Part shown: positions 1-8,982 of the stretch, one piece after another
Numbering within the stretch: position 1 is the stretch's first letter
Layout: every line of letters begins with the position of its first letter
From: Acidiphilium sp.
GTDB lineage: Bacteria; Pseudomonadota; Alphaproteobacteria; Acetobacterales; Acetobacteraceae
Assembly: GCA_028688905.1 (NCBI GenBank)
Contig: JAQTXH010000002.1
Span: 83,061 to 147,060 of the forward strand
Reading direction: 5' to 3'
DNA length: 64,000 bases
Position numbers and translations under genes: made by a program
Notes under the pieces: generated by a model
What the model was told of the DNA's origin: nothing
The model's database searches: none
Seen by the model: the letters and a program-made list of their open reading frames with translations, nothing else

Positions 1-12
1 GGACATCGCGCC

Positions 13-735
13 ATGCTCGACCATCCATCGCCCGCGCTGAGCGACCCACCGCAAGCCGAGGTCACCGCACCGGTCTATGTCTATGAACTGCCGGTGCGGA
101 TCTGGCATTGGGTGATGGCGCTGGCGATCACCATCCTGGCATTCACCGGCTTTCTGATCGCCGACCCGATCTGGCCGTTGCAAATGGGCCAGCCCTACAA
201 TCATTACATGATGGGCGATATCCGGTTCGCCCATTTCGTCAGCGCCTATGCGCTGGTCCTGGCGATGGTGGTGCGGGTCTATTGGGCATTCGTCGGCAAT
301 CGCTATGCGCGCGAGATTTTTCTGCCCCGGGTCTGGTCGCGGCAATGGCGGGGCGAATTCGTCAAAACGGTGCGCTGGTATCTGCTGATCGAACCCGAGA
401 CCAGCAAGGAGAGTGGCCATAATCCGCTGGCGCAGACGGCGATGTTCGCGATGTTCCTGCTCGGCGTGATCTTCGAGATCGTCACCGGCTTCACCCTCTA
501 TGGCGAGGGTGTCGGCTACGGGTCCTGGTCGTATGATCTGTTCACCCGCTGGGTGGTGCCGCTGTTCGGCAGCAGCCAGACGGTGCGGACCTGGCACGTG
601 CTGGGCATGTGGTATCTGATCCTGTTCGTCATCGTGCATGTCTATATGGCGATCCGCGAGGACATCATGTCGCGTCAGACCATGATCAGCACGATGATCA
701 ACGGCTGGCGATTCTTCAAGGATAACCGGCCATGA
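13..735 (+). CDS. hupC: [NiFe]-hydrogenase b-type cytochrome subunit HupC
   Basis: Membrane cytochrome b (240 aa) that passes electrons from the uptake hydrogenase to the quinone pool. About four hydrophobic segments are visible (near residues 30-50, 75-95, 140-160, 195-215). Histidines suited to haem binding sit in IWHWVMA, RFAHFVSAY, TWHVLGMW and IVHVYMAI. Length and order are typical of the HupC/HyaC family. It overlaps hupD by 4 nt (ATGA), so it belongs to the hup operon. The structural genes hupSL, which normally precede it, are outside the window. Confidence 0.95.
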   Translation: MLDHPSPALSDPPQAEVTAPVYVYELPVRIWHWVMALAITILAFTGFLIADPIWPLQMGQPYNHYMMGDIRFAHFVSAYALVLAMVVRVYWAFVGNRYAREIFLPRVWSRQWRGEFVKTVRWYLLIEPETSKESGHNPLAQTAMFAMFLLGVIFEIVTGFTLYGEGVGYGSWSYDLFTRWVVPLFGSSQTVRTWHVLGMWYLILFVIVHVYMAIREDIMSRQTMISTMINGWRFFKDNRP

Positions 736-1295
736 CCAGCGATCGCGCCATCGTGGTGCTCGGCATCGGCAATATTTTATGGGCCGATGAAGGCTTCGGC
801 GTTCGCGCGGTCGAGGCGCTGCACGAGGCCTATGCGTTTCCTCCCGAAGTCACCCTGATCGACGGTGGCACCCAGGGGCTTGCGCTGCTGCCGCTGATCG
901 AGGCGGCGGATCTGCTGGTGGTGTTCGATGCCGTCGATTATGGACTCGAACCCGGCGTGCTGCACCTGATCGATGACGACGACGTGCCGCGCTATCTGAC
1001 CGCGAAAAAAATGAGCCTGCATCAGACCAGTTTCCAGGATGTGCTCGGCCTCGCCACGCTGTCGGGCCGGTTGCCGGGGCGGATGCATCTGATTGGGGTG
1101 CAGCCGCTCGATCTCGATGATTACGGGGCCAGCCTGACCGCGCCGGTCCGCGCCCGGCTCGAAGCGGCGGTCGCACACGCGGTCGCGTTTCTGGCGAGGT
1201 TCGGCATCATCGCATCCCCGCGCGTGGCGGACGATCCGGCCGAGCCGCTCGGCCCGGCGTCGGTCGGCCGGGAATCGTATGAGGCGGTAGCATGA
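732..1295 (+). CDS. hupD: Hydrogenase maturation endopeptidase HupD
   Basis: Ni-dependent protease that trims the C-terminus of the hydrogenase large subunit after nickel insertion. The 187-aa protein opens with VVLGIGNILWADEGFGV. The family's three metal-sensing residues are present as E20, D66 (VVFDAVDYG) and H97 (MSLHQTSF). Start and stop codons overlap hupC and hupG by 4 nt each, indicating translational coupling. The C-terminal ~25 residues are a low-complexity tail beyond the usual core. Confidence 0.95.
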   Translation: MTSDRAIVVLGIGNILWADEGFGVRAVEALHEAYAFPPEVTLIDGGTQGLALLPLIEAADLLVVFDAVDYGLEPGVLHLIDDDDVPRYLTAKKMSLHQTSFQDVLGLATLSGRLPGRMHLIGVQPLDLDDYGASLTAPVRARLEAAVAHAVAFLARFGIIASPRVADDPAEPLGPASVGRESYEAVA

Positions 1296-1669
1296 GCGGC
1301 GCGGTCGCACGGCTGTTGGCCCGGCCGGGCGTGGTCGCGCTGAACCCGGCAATGGTCGATGATTTCGTCGCAACCGGCACCTGCGTGTTGTTGTTCACCG
1401 GCGACGCCGCCCGGCATAAGGAAATCGACGATGTCGCCACGATCCTGCCCGACCTGATCGTTGCCTGCGGTCACGCGATGAGGATCGGCGTGATCGACCC
1501 CGATGCCGACCGTGCCAGCGCGATCCGATTCGGCGTCACGATCCGCCCGACGTTGGTGTTTCTGCATGGCGGCACCGTGCTCGGCGCGGTGCCGCGGATG
1601 AAGGACTGGGCGGTCTATCTGAGCGAGATTGCCACGATCTTCGCACCGCTGGCGCAGGGGGTGTCGTGA
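1292..1669 (+). CDS. hupG: Hydrogenase-1 expression HyaE/HupG family protein
   Basis: Thioredoxin-fold chaperone (125 aa) of the HyaE/HupG family, which in other bacteria helps the hydrogenase small subunit before Tat export. The sequence has the thioredoxin-like layout (FVATGTCVLLFTGDA, then IRPTLVFLHGG with the cis-Pro region) but no CxxC pair, so it is a chaperone-type rather than a redox-active fold. It sits between hupD (4-nt overlap) and hupH (1-nt gap). Confidence 0.88.
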   Translation: MSGAVARLLARPGVVALNPAMVDDFVATGTCVLLFTGDAARHKEIDDVATILPDLIVACGHAMRIGVIDPDADRASAIRFGVTIRPTLVFLHGGTVLGAVPRMKDWAVYLSEIATIFAPLAQGVS

Positions 1670-1670
1670 C

Positions 1671-2504
1671 ATGAGCGCCTTCATCCCCGCTCGTCCCGGC
1701 CCCGGCAGCTTCGGCGACGGGCCGGATTACCTGCCGCTGCCCAAGGACGTCACCGTCTTCGTCGCCCCCGACCTGCCGGACGATCCTGAACTGCGCCGGA
1801 TCGGCCCGGCCTGGCTCGGTCGCATCGGCGATGCGCTCGCCGCCTATCGCGACGATGGGCCGGCGCAGAGCATCGATCTCACGGGGTTGACCGCGACCGA
1901 ACGCCGGTTTCTCGATGAAGTGCTCGGCCATGGCGAGGTCACGGCACTGGTGCTCGGCAATCCGGCGATCCGGATCGAGGAGACGATTTTCACCGGTCTC
2001 TGGCGCATCCGCAGCGAGGCGGGTGAGGGGATGCCGGCGATCGACCGGCTGGAAATCGGCCCGATCCCGGCGATTCTGACCGCGCGCGCCGCGGCGGCGG
2101 CCGGGTCGCTCGATCTGCCCGATGCCGTAACCCTGCCGGAATTCCTGGTCAACGCGCCGCATATTCTGGCGGAACTGATTGCCCGCAGTGCGACGTTTGC
2201 GGCGACCGGCGCGGGCCATATGATCAATCTCGATCTGGTGCCGATGGGCAATGAAGAACTCACCTGGCTGGCCGGCGCGATCGGCGAGGGGCCGGTGGTC
2301 ATTCTCTCGGCCGGTTACGGCGCCTGTCGCATCCGCAGCACCCGGCTCACCGCGACCTGGTGGGTGCAATATTCCAACGCGAGCGACGCGCTCATTCTGA
2401 ATTCGCTGGAAATCGCGGCCATCCCCGCCGTCGCCTGCGCCGCCGCCGACGACATCGCGGAATCGGCCCTGCGCGTCCGCGCGGTGGCGGCGCTGTACCC
2501 ATGA
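1671..2504 (+). CDS. hupH: Hydrogenase expression/formation protein HupH
   Basis: HupH/HyaF family protein (277 aa) needed for small-subunit maturation, with no known catalytic activity. The start is taken at ATG 1671, one base after the hupG stop, giving MSAFIPARPGPGSFG and the conserved DYLPLPKDV segment; an upstream in-frame start would overlap hupG by 40 nt. The conserved C-terminal stretch GYGACRIRSTRLTATWWVQYSN is typical of the family. The stop overlaps the hupI start (ATGA). Confidence 0.92.
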   Translation: MSAFIPARPGPGSFGDGPDYLPLPKDVTVFVAPDLPDDPELRRIGPAWLGRIGDALAAYRDDGPAQSIDLTGLTATERRFLDEVLGHGEVTALVLGNPAIRIEETIFTGLWRIRSEAGEGMPAIDRLEIGPIPAILTARAAAAAGSLDLPDAVTLPEFLVNAPHILAELIARSATFAATGAGHMINLDLVPMGNEELTWLAGAIGEGPVVILSAGYGACRIRSTRLTATWWVQYSNASDALILNSLEIAAIPAVACAAADDIAESALRVRAVAALYP

Positions 2505-2689
2505 GCGCCCCGCTCCGCTACGAATGCCGGATCTGCTGGCAGGTCTATGATCCCGCGATCGGCGATCAGGTGGCGCAGATCCCGCCCGATACCGAATTCG
2601 CAGCACTGCCCGAGGATTGGCTCTGCCCGCGATGCGACGCGCCGAAACTCCAGTTCATCCTGATCGATCCGGAGACGGGGGATGCATGA
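2501..2689 (+). CDS. hupI: HupI-type rubredoxin
   Basis: Small rubredoxin (62 aa) with two CxxC iron-binding knuckles: YECRICWQVYDPAIGD near the N-terminus and WLCPRCDAPK near residue 45. HupI/HoxR-type rubredoxins are hydrogenase-cluster specific and are thought to protect maturation or electron transfer under oxygen. The start at 2501 is set by the 4-nt overlap with hupH. The start of hypA lies inside its last codons. Confidence 0.93.
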   Translation: MSAPLRYECRICWQVYDPAIGDQVAQIPPDTEFAALPEDWLCPRCDAPKLQFILIDPETGDA

Positions 2690-3023
2690 GATGGCGCTGT
2701 GTGAAAGCGTGGTGCAGGCGCTCGGCGAACAGGCCGCCGCGCAGGGGTTTGCCCGCGTCACCGCGGTGTGGCTGGAAATCGGCGCGCTCGCCAGCGTGGA
2801 ACCCGAAGCGATGCGGTTCGGCTTCGATGTGGTGACGCGCGACACCGTGGCCAATCAGGCGCGGCTCGAAATCATCGAGGTCGCGGGCGAGGCGTGGTGC
2901 ATGCAATGCGCCGCGAGGGTCGGGTTGCAGCGGTTCGGTGAGGCCTGTCCGCAGTGCGGCGGTTATCAGTTGCAGGTGCTGACCGGACAGCAAATCCGGA
3001 TCAAACAGATCGAGGTGATGTGA
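2682..3023 (+). CDS. hypA: Hydrogenase nickel insertion protein HypA
   Basis: Nickel-delivery chaperone (113 aa) that works with HypB. The N-terminal MHEMAL supplies the family's nickel ligand H2. A zinc site is formed by CMQC and CPQC in the C-terminal half. It overlaps hupI by 8 nt at its start and shares the TGATG junction with hypB at its end, so the two maturation genes are translationally coupled. Confidence 0.95.
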   Translation: MHEMALCESVVQALGEQAAAQGFARVTAVWLEIGALASVEPEAMRFGFDVVTRDTVANQARLEIIEVAGEAWCMQCAARVGLQRFGEACPQCGGYQLQVLTGQQIRIKQIEVM

Positions 3024-3853
3024 TGTGCGGCATATGTGGATGCGGAACGAGCGAGATGGTGGACACCGCGCCGGCGACCCTGGCGGAGCACCGCCATGAC
3101 CATGACCATGACGCCGGCGGTGCCCGTATGGTGCGGATCGAGCAGGATATCATGGCGAAAAACCAGCGCTACGCTGATGCCAACCGGCACTATTTCGCGG
3201 CGCATGGCATTTTCGTGGTCAATCTGATGTCCAGCCCCGGTGCCGGCAAGACCACGTTGCTGGTCCGCGCCGTCGAGGCGCTGAAGGGACGCGTGCCGGT
3301 CGCGGTGATCGAGGGCGATCAGCAGACCGGGCTGGATGCCGCGCGCATCGCCGCCACCGGCGTGCCGGCGTGGCAGATCAACACCGGCAAGGCGTGTCAC
3401 CTCGATGCCCATGCGATCGGCCATGCGCTCGATCATCTGCCGGCGCTGGATGGCGGGATTTTGTTCATCGAGAACGTCGGCAATCTGGTCTGTCCGGCCG
3501 GGTTCGACCTCGGCGAGGCGCATAAGGTGGTCATCCTGTCGATCACCGAGGGCGAGGACAAGCCGTTGAAATATTCCGACATGTTTCACGCCGCCGATCT
3601 GATGATCCTCAACAAGACGGACCTGCTGCCCTACGTGACGTTCGATGCCGACGCCGCCATCGCCTATGCGCGCCAAGTCAATCCGCAGATCGACGTGCAG
3701 GCGGTATCCGGCCTGTTCGGCGATGGGCTGGAGGCGTTTCTGGCGTGGCTGGACGTCGGCAGCATCCGCGCCCAGCAGGCGGCCCAGCAGGCGACACTGT
3801 CCAACAAGGTTGTGGTGGGAGACCGTATTGTGGTCGAACGGCGCGCCGGCTGA
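3023..3853 (+). CDS. hypB: Hydrogenase nickel incorporation GTPase HypB
   Basis: GTPase (276 aa) that drives nickel loading. The start at 3023 gives the conserved high-affinity metal motif [10 protein letters not shown] short His/Asp-rich stretch (HRHDHDHD, residues ~23-30) can store nickel. The P-loop [12 protein letters not shown], the metal-binding [10 protein letters not shown] and the guanine-specificity LNKTDLL motifs are intact. This is the last forward gene of the hup block and converges with hypE, 10 nt away. Confidence 0.95.
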   Translation: MCGICGCGTSEMVDTAPATLAEHRHDHDHDAGGARMVRIEQDIMAKNQRYADANRHYFAAHGIFVVNLMSSPGAGKTTLLVRAVEALKGRVPVAVIEGDQQTGLDAARIAATGVPAWQINTGKACHLDAHAIGHALDHLPALDGGILFIENVGNLVCPAGFDLGEAHKVVILSITEGEDKPLKYSDMFHAADLMILNKTDLLPYVTFDADAAIAYARQVNPQIDVQAVSGLFGDGLEAFLAWLDVGSIRAQQAAQQATLSNKVVVGDRIVVERRAG

Positions 3854-3863
3854 CCGGACTGGT

Positions 3864-4910
3864 TCAGCAGATCCGCGGTAGTGGGTCGGCTTCAAGTTCG
3901 GCGAGGATGCGCGCACCGCCGATCCGGGTGTGCAGCATCACTGCGGGATCATCCAGGCCAGCGGGGTCGGCGATGCGGCCGATGATCGCGGCGGCACCAC
4001 CTTGCGGCAGCGCGCGCCAGGCCGCCAGTGCCGTGGTGGCCTGTTCGGGAGCGATCACCGCGACGACTCGTCCCTCGCTCGCCAGATAGAGCGGATCGTA
4101 GCCAAGCATGGCGCAGACCGAGGCTGTGGCCGGACTGATCGGAATCATGCCTTCGTCGAGATTGACCCGACGATGGGTGCCGCGCGCAATTTCATGGGCG
4201 ACTGTGGCGAGGCCGCCGCGCGTCGGGTCCCGCATGAAGCGCAGGCCGGGCAGGGGCAAAAGAGCCTGGGTCAGTGGCAGAACCGAGGCGGCGTCGGACT
4301 TGAGGTCGCCGCGCAGGCCGAACGCCTCGCGCGCCAGCATCACCGCAATGCCGTGATCACCGACCGGGCCGCTCAGCAGCACGACATCGCCCGAGCGGAT
4401 CGCTGCCATGCCGAGCGTGCAGCCCAGCGGGCGCACGCCGATGCCGGTGAGCGCCAGATACAGCCCGCCGCCCTGGCCGCGCGGCACCACCTTGGTATCG
4501 CCCGCCACCACCTTCACCCCCGCCGCATCTGCCGCGGTACCCAGGCTGGTGACAATCGTTTCGAGCAGTGCCATCGGCAATCCCTCCTCGATGAACATCG
4601 ACAGCGTGACATAGAGCGGCCGCGCGCCGGATACCGCGAGGTCGTTTACCGTGCCGTCGATGGCCAGCGCGCCGATGTCACCGCCCGGAAACTGCAAGGG
4701 TTGGACGGTGAAACCATCGGTGGTCACCACGATCTCGCCGGGCGGCAAGGTAATCGGCGCGGCGTCCGCCTCGGTATCCAGGGCCGGATTGCCGAGGTGC
4801 GGACGAAACAGGTTGGTGATCAACCCGCGCATCAACCGCCCGCCATTACCATGGGCGAGGCCGACATGCAGTGCAGCCGGGTCGAAATCATCCATGAGTG
4901 CGGCTTCCAT
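3864..4910 (-). CDS. hypE: Hydrogenase maturation protein HypE
   Basis: HypE (348 aa) dehydrates a carbamoylated C-terminal cysteine to a thiocyanate, providing the CN ligands of the [NiFe] site. The protein ends in PRIC, the required terminal cysteine. The ATP-binding AIR-synthase-like core is recognisable (LAHGNGGRLMRGLI; GDTKVVPRGQ; MRDPTRGGLATVAHE). The start may be 4910 or ATG 4895; both overlap the hypF stop. It is last in the reverse hypCDFE operon. Confidence 0.95.
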   Translation of the reverse strand: MEAALMDDFDPAALHVGLAHGNGGRLMRGLITNLFRPHLGNPALDTEADAAPITLPPGEIVVTTDGFTVQPLQFPGGDIGALAIDGTVNDLAVSGARPLYVTLSMFIEEGLPMALLETIVTSLGTAADAAGVKVVAGDTKVVPRGQGGGLYLALTGIGVRPLGCTLGMAAIRSGDVVLLSGPVGDHGIAVMLAREAFGLRGDLKSDAASVLPLTQALLPLPGLRFMRDPTRGGLATVAHEIARGTHRRVNLDEGMIPISPATASVCAMLGYDPLYLASEGRVVAVIAPEQATTALAAWRALPQGGAAAIIGRIADPAGLDDPAVMLHTRIGGARILAELEADPLPRIC

Positions 4911-7152
4911 ATTCGACGATCTGGCCGAAGCTCAGACCGGCGTCGTTGCAGGGAATCTCGCGCCCCAGATCGGCGGTGAACCCGTCGGCGCGCAGCAGCG
5001 TGAGCAGCCGTTCGGCCAGCCGGCGATTCTGGAACACGCCGCCCGCCAGTCCGATCGCGGCGACGCCATCCGAGCTTCGCACCCTGCGGGCGATGGCGAG
5101 CGCGGTCTGCGCCAGGGTCTCGTGAAACCGGGCGGCGCGTTCGGCGGCAGGGTTCGAGGCATTCAGCAGCATCGCGAGTAGCGGGGTCCAGTCGGCGATC
5201 AGGCAATCGTCGCGCGCGCTGACCGGCAAAGCCTTGTCTTGAAGCGGACCCGCCGGAGACGAATCGGCCAAGGCTTCGAGCCGTGCCGGCCCCTGACCCT
5301 CGTAACTCGTGTGGGTGCCGAGACCGAGCAGCGCGGATGCCGCGTCGAACAGGCGGCCAACCGCCGAACTTTCGTGGCAATTCAACCCCGCTGTCCAGGC
5401 GCGTCGGGCAAGCTCGGCATCCGCAGGCAGCACCGGCGCGGGCGGGGCGATGCCGCGCCCCCAGCACATTGCGGCGGCGCTGCGCCAGGGTTCGCGTCCG
5501 ACCCGATCGCCGCCTTGCAGCCGGAACCGCTCGAATCGCGCGACCGCGCGCCACGCACCGGGCCGGCCTAGCAGTGCCTCGCCACCCCACAGCGCGCCGT
5601 CTGGCCCCAGCCCGGCTCCATCCCAGGTGAACACCAGCATGGTACGATCCGGCGTACCGATCTCACCCGCCAGCGCCGAAGCATGTGCGGCGTGATGCCC
5701 GATCGGCATGGTTCGCAGCCCCTGGCCACGTGCCCAGATCGTACTGGCGTAGGACGGATGCGCATCGGTGAGAATGTACGTTGCCCGAACGCCATACAGT
5801 GCCTGCAAATCCCGCGCGGTGCGGGCGAGCAGCGCGAGGGCGGCGGGATCGTCGAGGTCGCCAAGATGCGGCGAGATCACCACCCGGTCGTCGAATCCCA
5901 GCGCGATGGTCGATTTCAGATGGCCGCCGACCGCGAGCACCGGCACATCCAGCCGGAATGTCAGGCTGCGCTCGATCGGTGCCGCGCCCCGGCCGGCGCG
6001 CAAGGTGCGGGGGAGGCGATCGATCACCCGGATCACGCTGTCATCGACCGGGCGTTCGATCGGGCGGTCATGGTGCAGGAACGCATCGGCGATGCCACCG
6101 AGCAAACATTCGGCCTCGGCGGGTTCGGTCACCATCGGCGCGCCGGAGCGGTTGGCCGAGGTCGCGACCAGCGGCGCGCCGAACGCCTCGATCAGCAGGT
6201 GATGCAACGGGCTGTCCGCCAGCATCACGCCCACGGTGTTCAGGCCAGGCGCGAGTGCCGCAGCCAGCGGCGCACCGGCCTGCCGTGCCGCCAGCACGAC
6301 CGGCCGCGCGGGCGCACGCAAGGCCGTGGCCGTTGCTTCATCGAACTCCACCCAGGCGGCGAGCCGGCCGGCGTCGTCGGGAACCAGCACGGCCAGGGGC
6401 TTGTCGGGTCGGCGCTTGCGGCGGCGCAGTGCGGTCACGCCGGTGTCCGAAGCGGCATCGCAGAATAAATGATAGCCGCCGACCCCTTTGACCGCGACGA
6501 TCGCCCCCGCTCGCAGGGCGGTGATGGCCGCCACCAGCGCCGCGTCGCCGACCACGCCCACGGCACCGGGGGCAACGAACCAACACTGCGGTCCGCACAC
6601 CGGGCACGCCACCGGCTCGGCATGAAACCGCCGATGCGCGGGGTTGGCGTATTCCGCCGCGCAATCCGCGCAGAGTGGAAACCCGGCCATCGACGTATTC
6701 GCCCGGTCGTAGGGCAACCGGCGGATCAGGCTGTAGCGCGGCCCGCATTGGGTGCAGTTGATGAACGGGTAGCGATAGCGCCGATCGGCCGGGTTCGCCA
6801 ATTCCGTGAGGCATTCCTTGCAGGGCGCGAGGTCGGGCGGCAGGAAATGCTGGTGCGCGCCGCTCGTCCGGCTGGCGCGGATGACGAAATCGTCCGATCT
6901 CCCGATGTTGGTGTCGGCCTCGGCATCCCGGCAATCGAGCAGTACCGGCCGCGCAGTCGCGGGGGCTTGCGCCAGCAGGCCGACCGCAAAACCATCCAGT
7001 GCCGTCACGTCGCCCGAGGCTAAAATCTCCACCGTACCTGCCCCATTGCGCACCCAGCCGGTCAGCCCATGTTCGCACGCCAGCCGATACACGAAGGGCC
7101 GGAACCCGACACCCTGCACCCGCCCGCCAAGGTCGATCCGCCACGTCGCCAT
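4888..7152 (-). CDS. hypF: Carbamoyltransferase HypF
   Basis: HypF (754 aa) makes the carbamoyl group passed to HypE. Domains in order: acylphosphatase (GRVQGVGFRPFVYR, residues ~10-25), four CxxC zinc knuckles (CKEC, CTQC, CADC, CPVC, ~100-185), a YrdC-like domain (~200-380) and a Kae1-like carbamoyltransferase domain (HHAAHAS region onward). ATG 7152 is chosen because it begins directly at the acylphosphatase domain and leaves 8 nt to the hypD stop; a longer start would run into hypD. Confidence 0.95.
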   Translation of the reverse strand: MATWRIDLGGRVQGVGFRPFVYRLACEHGLTGWVRNGAGTVEILASGDVTALDGFAVGLLAQAPATARPVLLDCRDAEADTNIGRSDDFVIRASRTSGAHQHFLPPDLAPCKECLTELANPADRRYRYPFINCTQCGPRYSLIRRLPYDRANTSMAGFPLCADCAAEYANPAHRRFHAEPVACPVCGPQCWFVAPGAVGVVGDAALVAAITALRAGAIVAVKGVGGYHLFCDAASDTGVTALRRRKRRPDKPLAVLVPDDAGRLAAWVEFDEATATALRAPARPVVLAARQAGAPLAAALAPGLNTVGVMLADSPLHHLLIEAFGAPLVATSANRSGAPMVTEPAEAECLLGGIADAFLHHDRPIERPVDDSVIRVIDRLPRTLRAGRGAAPIERSLTFRLDVPVLAVGGHLKSTIALGFDDRVVISPHLGDLDDPAALALLARTARDLQALYGVRATYILTDAHPSYASTIWARGQGLRTMPIGHHAAHASALAGEIGTPDRTMLVFTWDGAGLGPDGALWGGEALLGRPGAWRAVARFERFRLQGGDRVGREPWRSAAAMCWGRGIAPPAPVLPADAELARRAWTAGLNCHESSAVGRLFDAASALLGLGTHTSYEGQGPARLEALADSSPAGPLQDKALPVSARDDCLIADWTPLLAMLLNASNPAAERAARFHETLAQTALAIARRVRSSDGVAAIGLAGGVFQNRRLAERLLTLLRADGFTADLGREIPCNDAGLSFGQIVEYGSRTHG

Positions 7153-7160
7153 CGGTGCGC

Positions 7161-8258
7161 TCACCCCGGTCGCACGCCGGCCTGCCACCAGATATGACAG
7201 GCCCCTTCGTCGGAAACCATGCACGGCCCGATCGGGTGCGATGGTATGCAGGCCTTGCCATAGAGTCGGCAATGATCAGGCGCGATTTGGCCGAGCACCA
7301 CCGCGGCACAATCGCAGCCCGGCGGCATTTCGCCAGCGCGCGGCCGCGATTCCGTCCGGATCACGTGGCGCAACCGCGCATCGTAGCGCTGCCAGGGACC
7401 GCGCAGGCCGAAGCCGGAATCCGGAATGATGCCGATGCCGCGCCACATCGCGGGAATAATCTCGAACACCTCGGCCAGCAACCGCTGTGCTTCGATGTTG
7501 CCGCTCGCAGTGACCAGTTCGGGATAGCAATTATCCAGAAACGGCTCGCCTTGGATACTTTGCCGCAGCACCGAATACAGCGCCGCCAGCAGGCTTTCGC
7601 CGGTGAACCCGGCGACCGCCACCGGCAGGCAATAGCGTTCCGCGATGAAGCCCCATTCATTGGCTCCCATGATCGTCGCGACGTGGCCGGGCGCGATCAG
7701 GGCGTCGAGCGTGCTGTGGCCATCGCGCAGCAGCATTTCGACCGCCGGCCAGGTGAGCCGTGCGGCAAGCAGCACCGTCAGATTATCCGGCACCCCCTCG
7801 GCCAGCATCGCCGCAACGGGTGCCGACGTGGTTTCGAAACCGGCCACGAAAAACACCACCTCGCGCCGCGGTTCGGCATGGGCAATCGCAACCGCCTCCT
7901 GCGGCGAGGCGACCGGGCGGACATCGGCCCCCGCCTCGCGGGCCGCCGCGAGCGAGCGGATCTGGCCTTTCGGCGCGTTGATCGGCACCCGCAGCATGTC
8001 GCCGAACGCGACCAGGATCACCCGGTTTGCGGTGGCGAGCGTGATGGCATCGGCCAGATCGTCCTCCGGGCAGACGCACACTGGGCATCCAGGACCGGGG
8101 ATGATGCGGATCGACTTGGGCAGCACCGCGCGCAATCCGAGCATCGCGAGGCTGCGCTCATGGCCGCCGCAGACATTCATCACGGCCACCGGCCGGTCGA
8201 GCGGCAGTTGGCGGATACGGGCGAGCCAGGTTTGGGCGGTGTGGAGCGTTTCGCTCAT
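7161..8258 (-). CDS. hypD: Hydrogenase maturation Fe-S protein HypD
   Basis: HypD (365 aa) is the scaffold on which Fe(CN)2CO is built with HypC. It carries a [4Fe-4S] cluster. Signature motifs are NVCGGHERSLAM, GPGCPVCVCP, FVAGFETTSAP and the C-terminal cysteine-rich YGKACIPSHPIGPCMVSDEG. It lies between hypC (9-nt gap) and hypF in the reverse operon. Length and motifs match the family throughout. Confidence 0.96.
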   Translation of the reverse strand: MSETLHTAQTWLARIRQLPLDRPVAVMNVCGGHERSLAMLGLRAVLPKSIRIIPGPGCPVCVCPEDDLADAITLATANRVILVAFGDMLRVPINAPKGQIRSLAAAREAGADVRPVASPQEAVAIAHAEPRREVVFFVAGFETTSAPVAAMLAEGVPDNLTVLLAARLTWPAVEMLLRDGHSTLDALIAPGHVATIMGANEWGFIAERYCLPVAVAGFTGESLLAALYSVLRQSIQGEPFLDNCYPELVTASGNIEAQRLLAEVFEIIPAMWRGIGIIPDSGFGLRGPWQRYDARLRHVIRTESRPRAGEMPPGCDCAAVVLGQIAPDHCRLYGKACIPSHPIGPCMVSDEGACHIWWQAGVRPG

Positions 8259-8267
8259 CGCACCACC

Positions 8268-8498
8268 TCACGCCGCACCGGCGGCGATGATATGATCAAG
8301 CAGATCCCACACCGTCCGCGCGTCCTGATGGGTCATTTTCTGTAAGGCGTAGCCGACATGAACCATGACATAATCGCCCACCGCGAGATCGGTGTCCGCG
8401 ATCATGAACAGGCTGACCTCGCGCTGCACACCCTGTGCCTCGCAGGTTGCGACATAACGATCGATTGCGACGATCTGCATCGGAATCCCAAGACACAT
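8268..8498 (-). CDS. hypC: Hydrogenase assembly chaperone HypC/HupF
   Basis: HypC (76 aa) chaperone starting MCLGIPMQI, whose Cys2 binds the iron fragment on HypD and the immature large subunit. The start is fixed by the absolutely conserved MCLGIP; the longer open frame upstream runs through the promoter region. It is the first gene of the reverse hypCDFE operon and diverges from the PqqD-like gene across a 223-nt control region holding an FNR/FixK box. Confidence 0.95.
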   Translation of the reverse strand: MCLGIPMQIVAIDRYVATCEAQGVQREVSLFMIADTDLAVGDYVMVHVGYALQKMTHQDARTVWDLLDHIIAAGAA

Positions 8499-8589
8499 GG
8501 CGCGTCTCCTTGGTTGCCCCCGCATCGCTTCATCGGACTCGGTGATGTCACGGAGAATCGCAGACTGCGGTGCCGCAAAGTTTTTTTCA

Positions 8590-8603
8590 TTGATCTTGAT
8601 CAA
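8590..8603. promoter_or_regulatory. FNR/FixK-type operator in the hypC / RiPP-operon divergent region
   Basis: The sequence TTGATCTTGATCAA is a perfect palindromic match to the FNR/FixK consensus TTGAT-N4-ATCAA. It lies 91 nt upstream of hypC (reverse) and 118 nt upstream of the PqqD-like gene (forward). It could therefore make either or both operons respond to low oxygen. Binding is inferred from the motif; which direction is controlled cannot be read from sequence. Confidence 0.8.
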
Positions 8604-8721
8604 TGCCGGAGCCGTCAGACAACCGTTATAAAGTCTCCATTGGTCGCAGTAGTGCGGTCGCTGGACTTTATTATTGTGAATGGTGACGTGTCGGGTCAGC
8701 AAGGGTGAGGAGAATAAGGTT

Positions 8722-8982
8722 ATGCAACTGGCCAAATACGTGAAATTCCGCGAGGAACAATTCGGCGGCGTGCTGTTCGAAACCCAGTCGGAAAAAGTGT
8801 TCACGTTGAACGCCGCCGCCGTCGCCGTGGTGCGCGAACTGCCCGCCGGCGGCGATGCCGGTGCCATCGCGGCGCGGCTGAAGCAACGGTATCGGGATCC
8901 AGCCGGGGCGATCGAACGGGACGTTGCCGCCCTGATCGATGAGTTGCGCGCCAAGGGTCTGATCGTCGAGGCGACGGCGTGA
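8722..8982 (+). CDS. PqqD-like peptide chaperone (RiPP recognition protein)
   Basis: PqqD-family protein of 86 aa. In PQQ, mycofactocin and many radical SAM RiPP pathways such a protein binds the leader of the precursor peptide and presents it to the radical SAM enzyme. Visible family features are KVFTLNAAAVAVVRELPAG followed by a helical domain ending in IDELRAKGLIVE. ATG 8722 is preferred because GAGGAG lies 9 nt upstream; the upstream in-frame GTG lacks such a site. It is the first gene of a forward operon; its stop overlaps the GTG of the next gene. Related to PqqD/MftB, but pathway not assignable to either. Confidence 0.85.
   Translation: MQLAKYVKFREEQFGGVLFETQSEKVFTLNAAAVAVVRELPAGGDAGAIAARLKQRYRDPAGAIERDVAALIDELRAKGLIVEATA

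Noticed and set aside
3930-4979. Long forward open frame opposite hypE
   Set aside because: Arg/Gly/Ala-rich shadow frame caused by high GC; hypE on the other strand is unambiguous.
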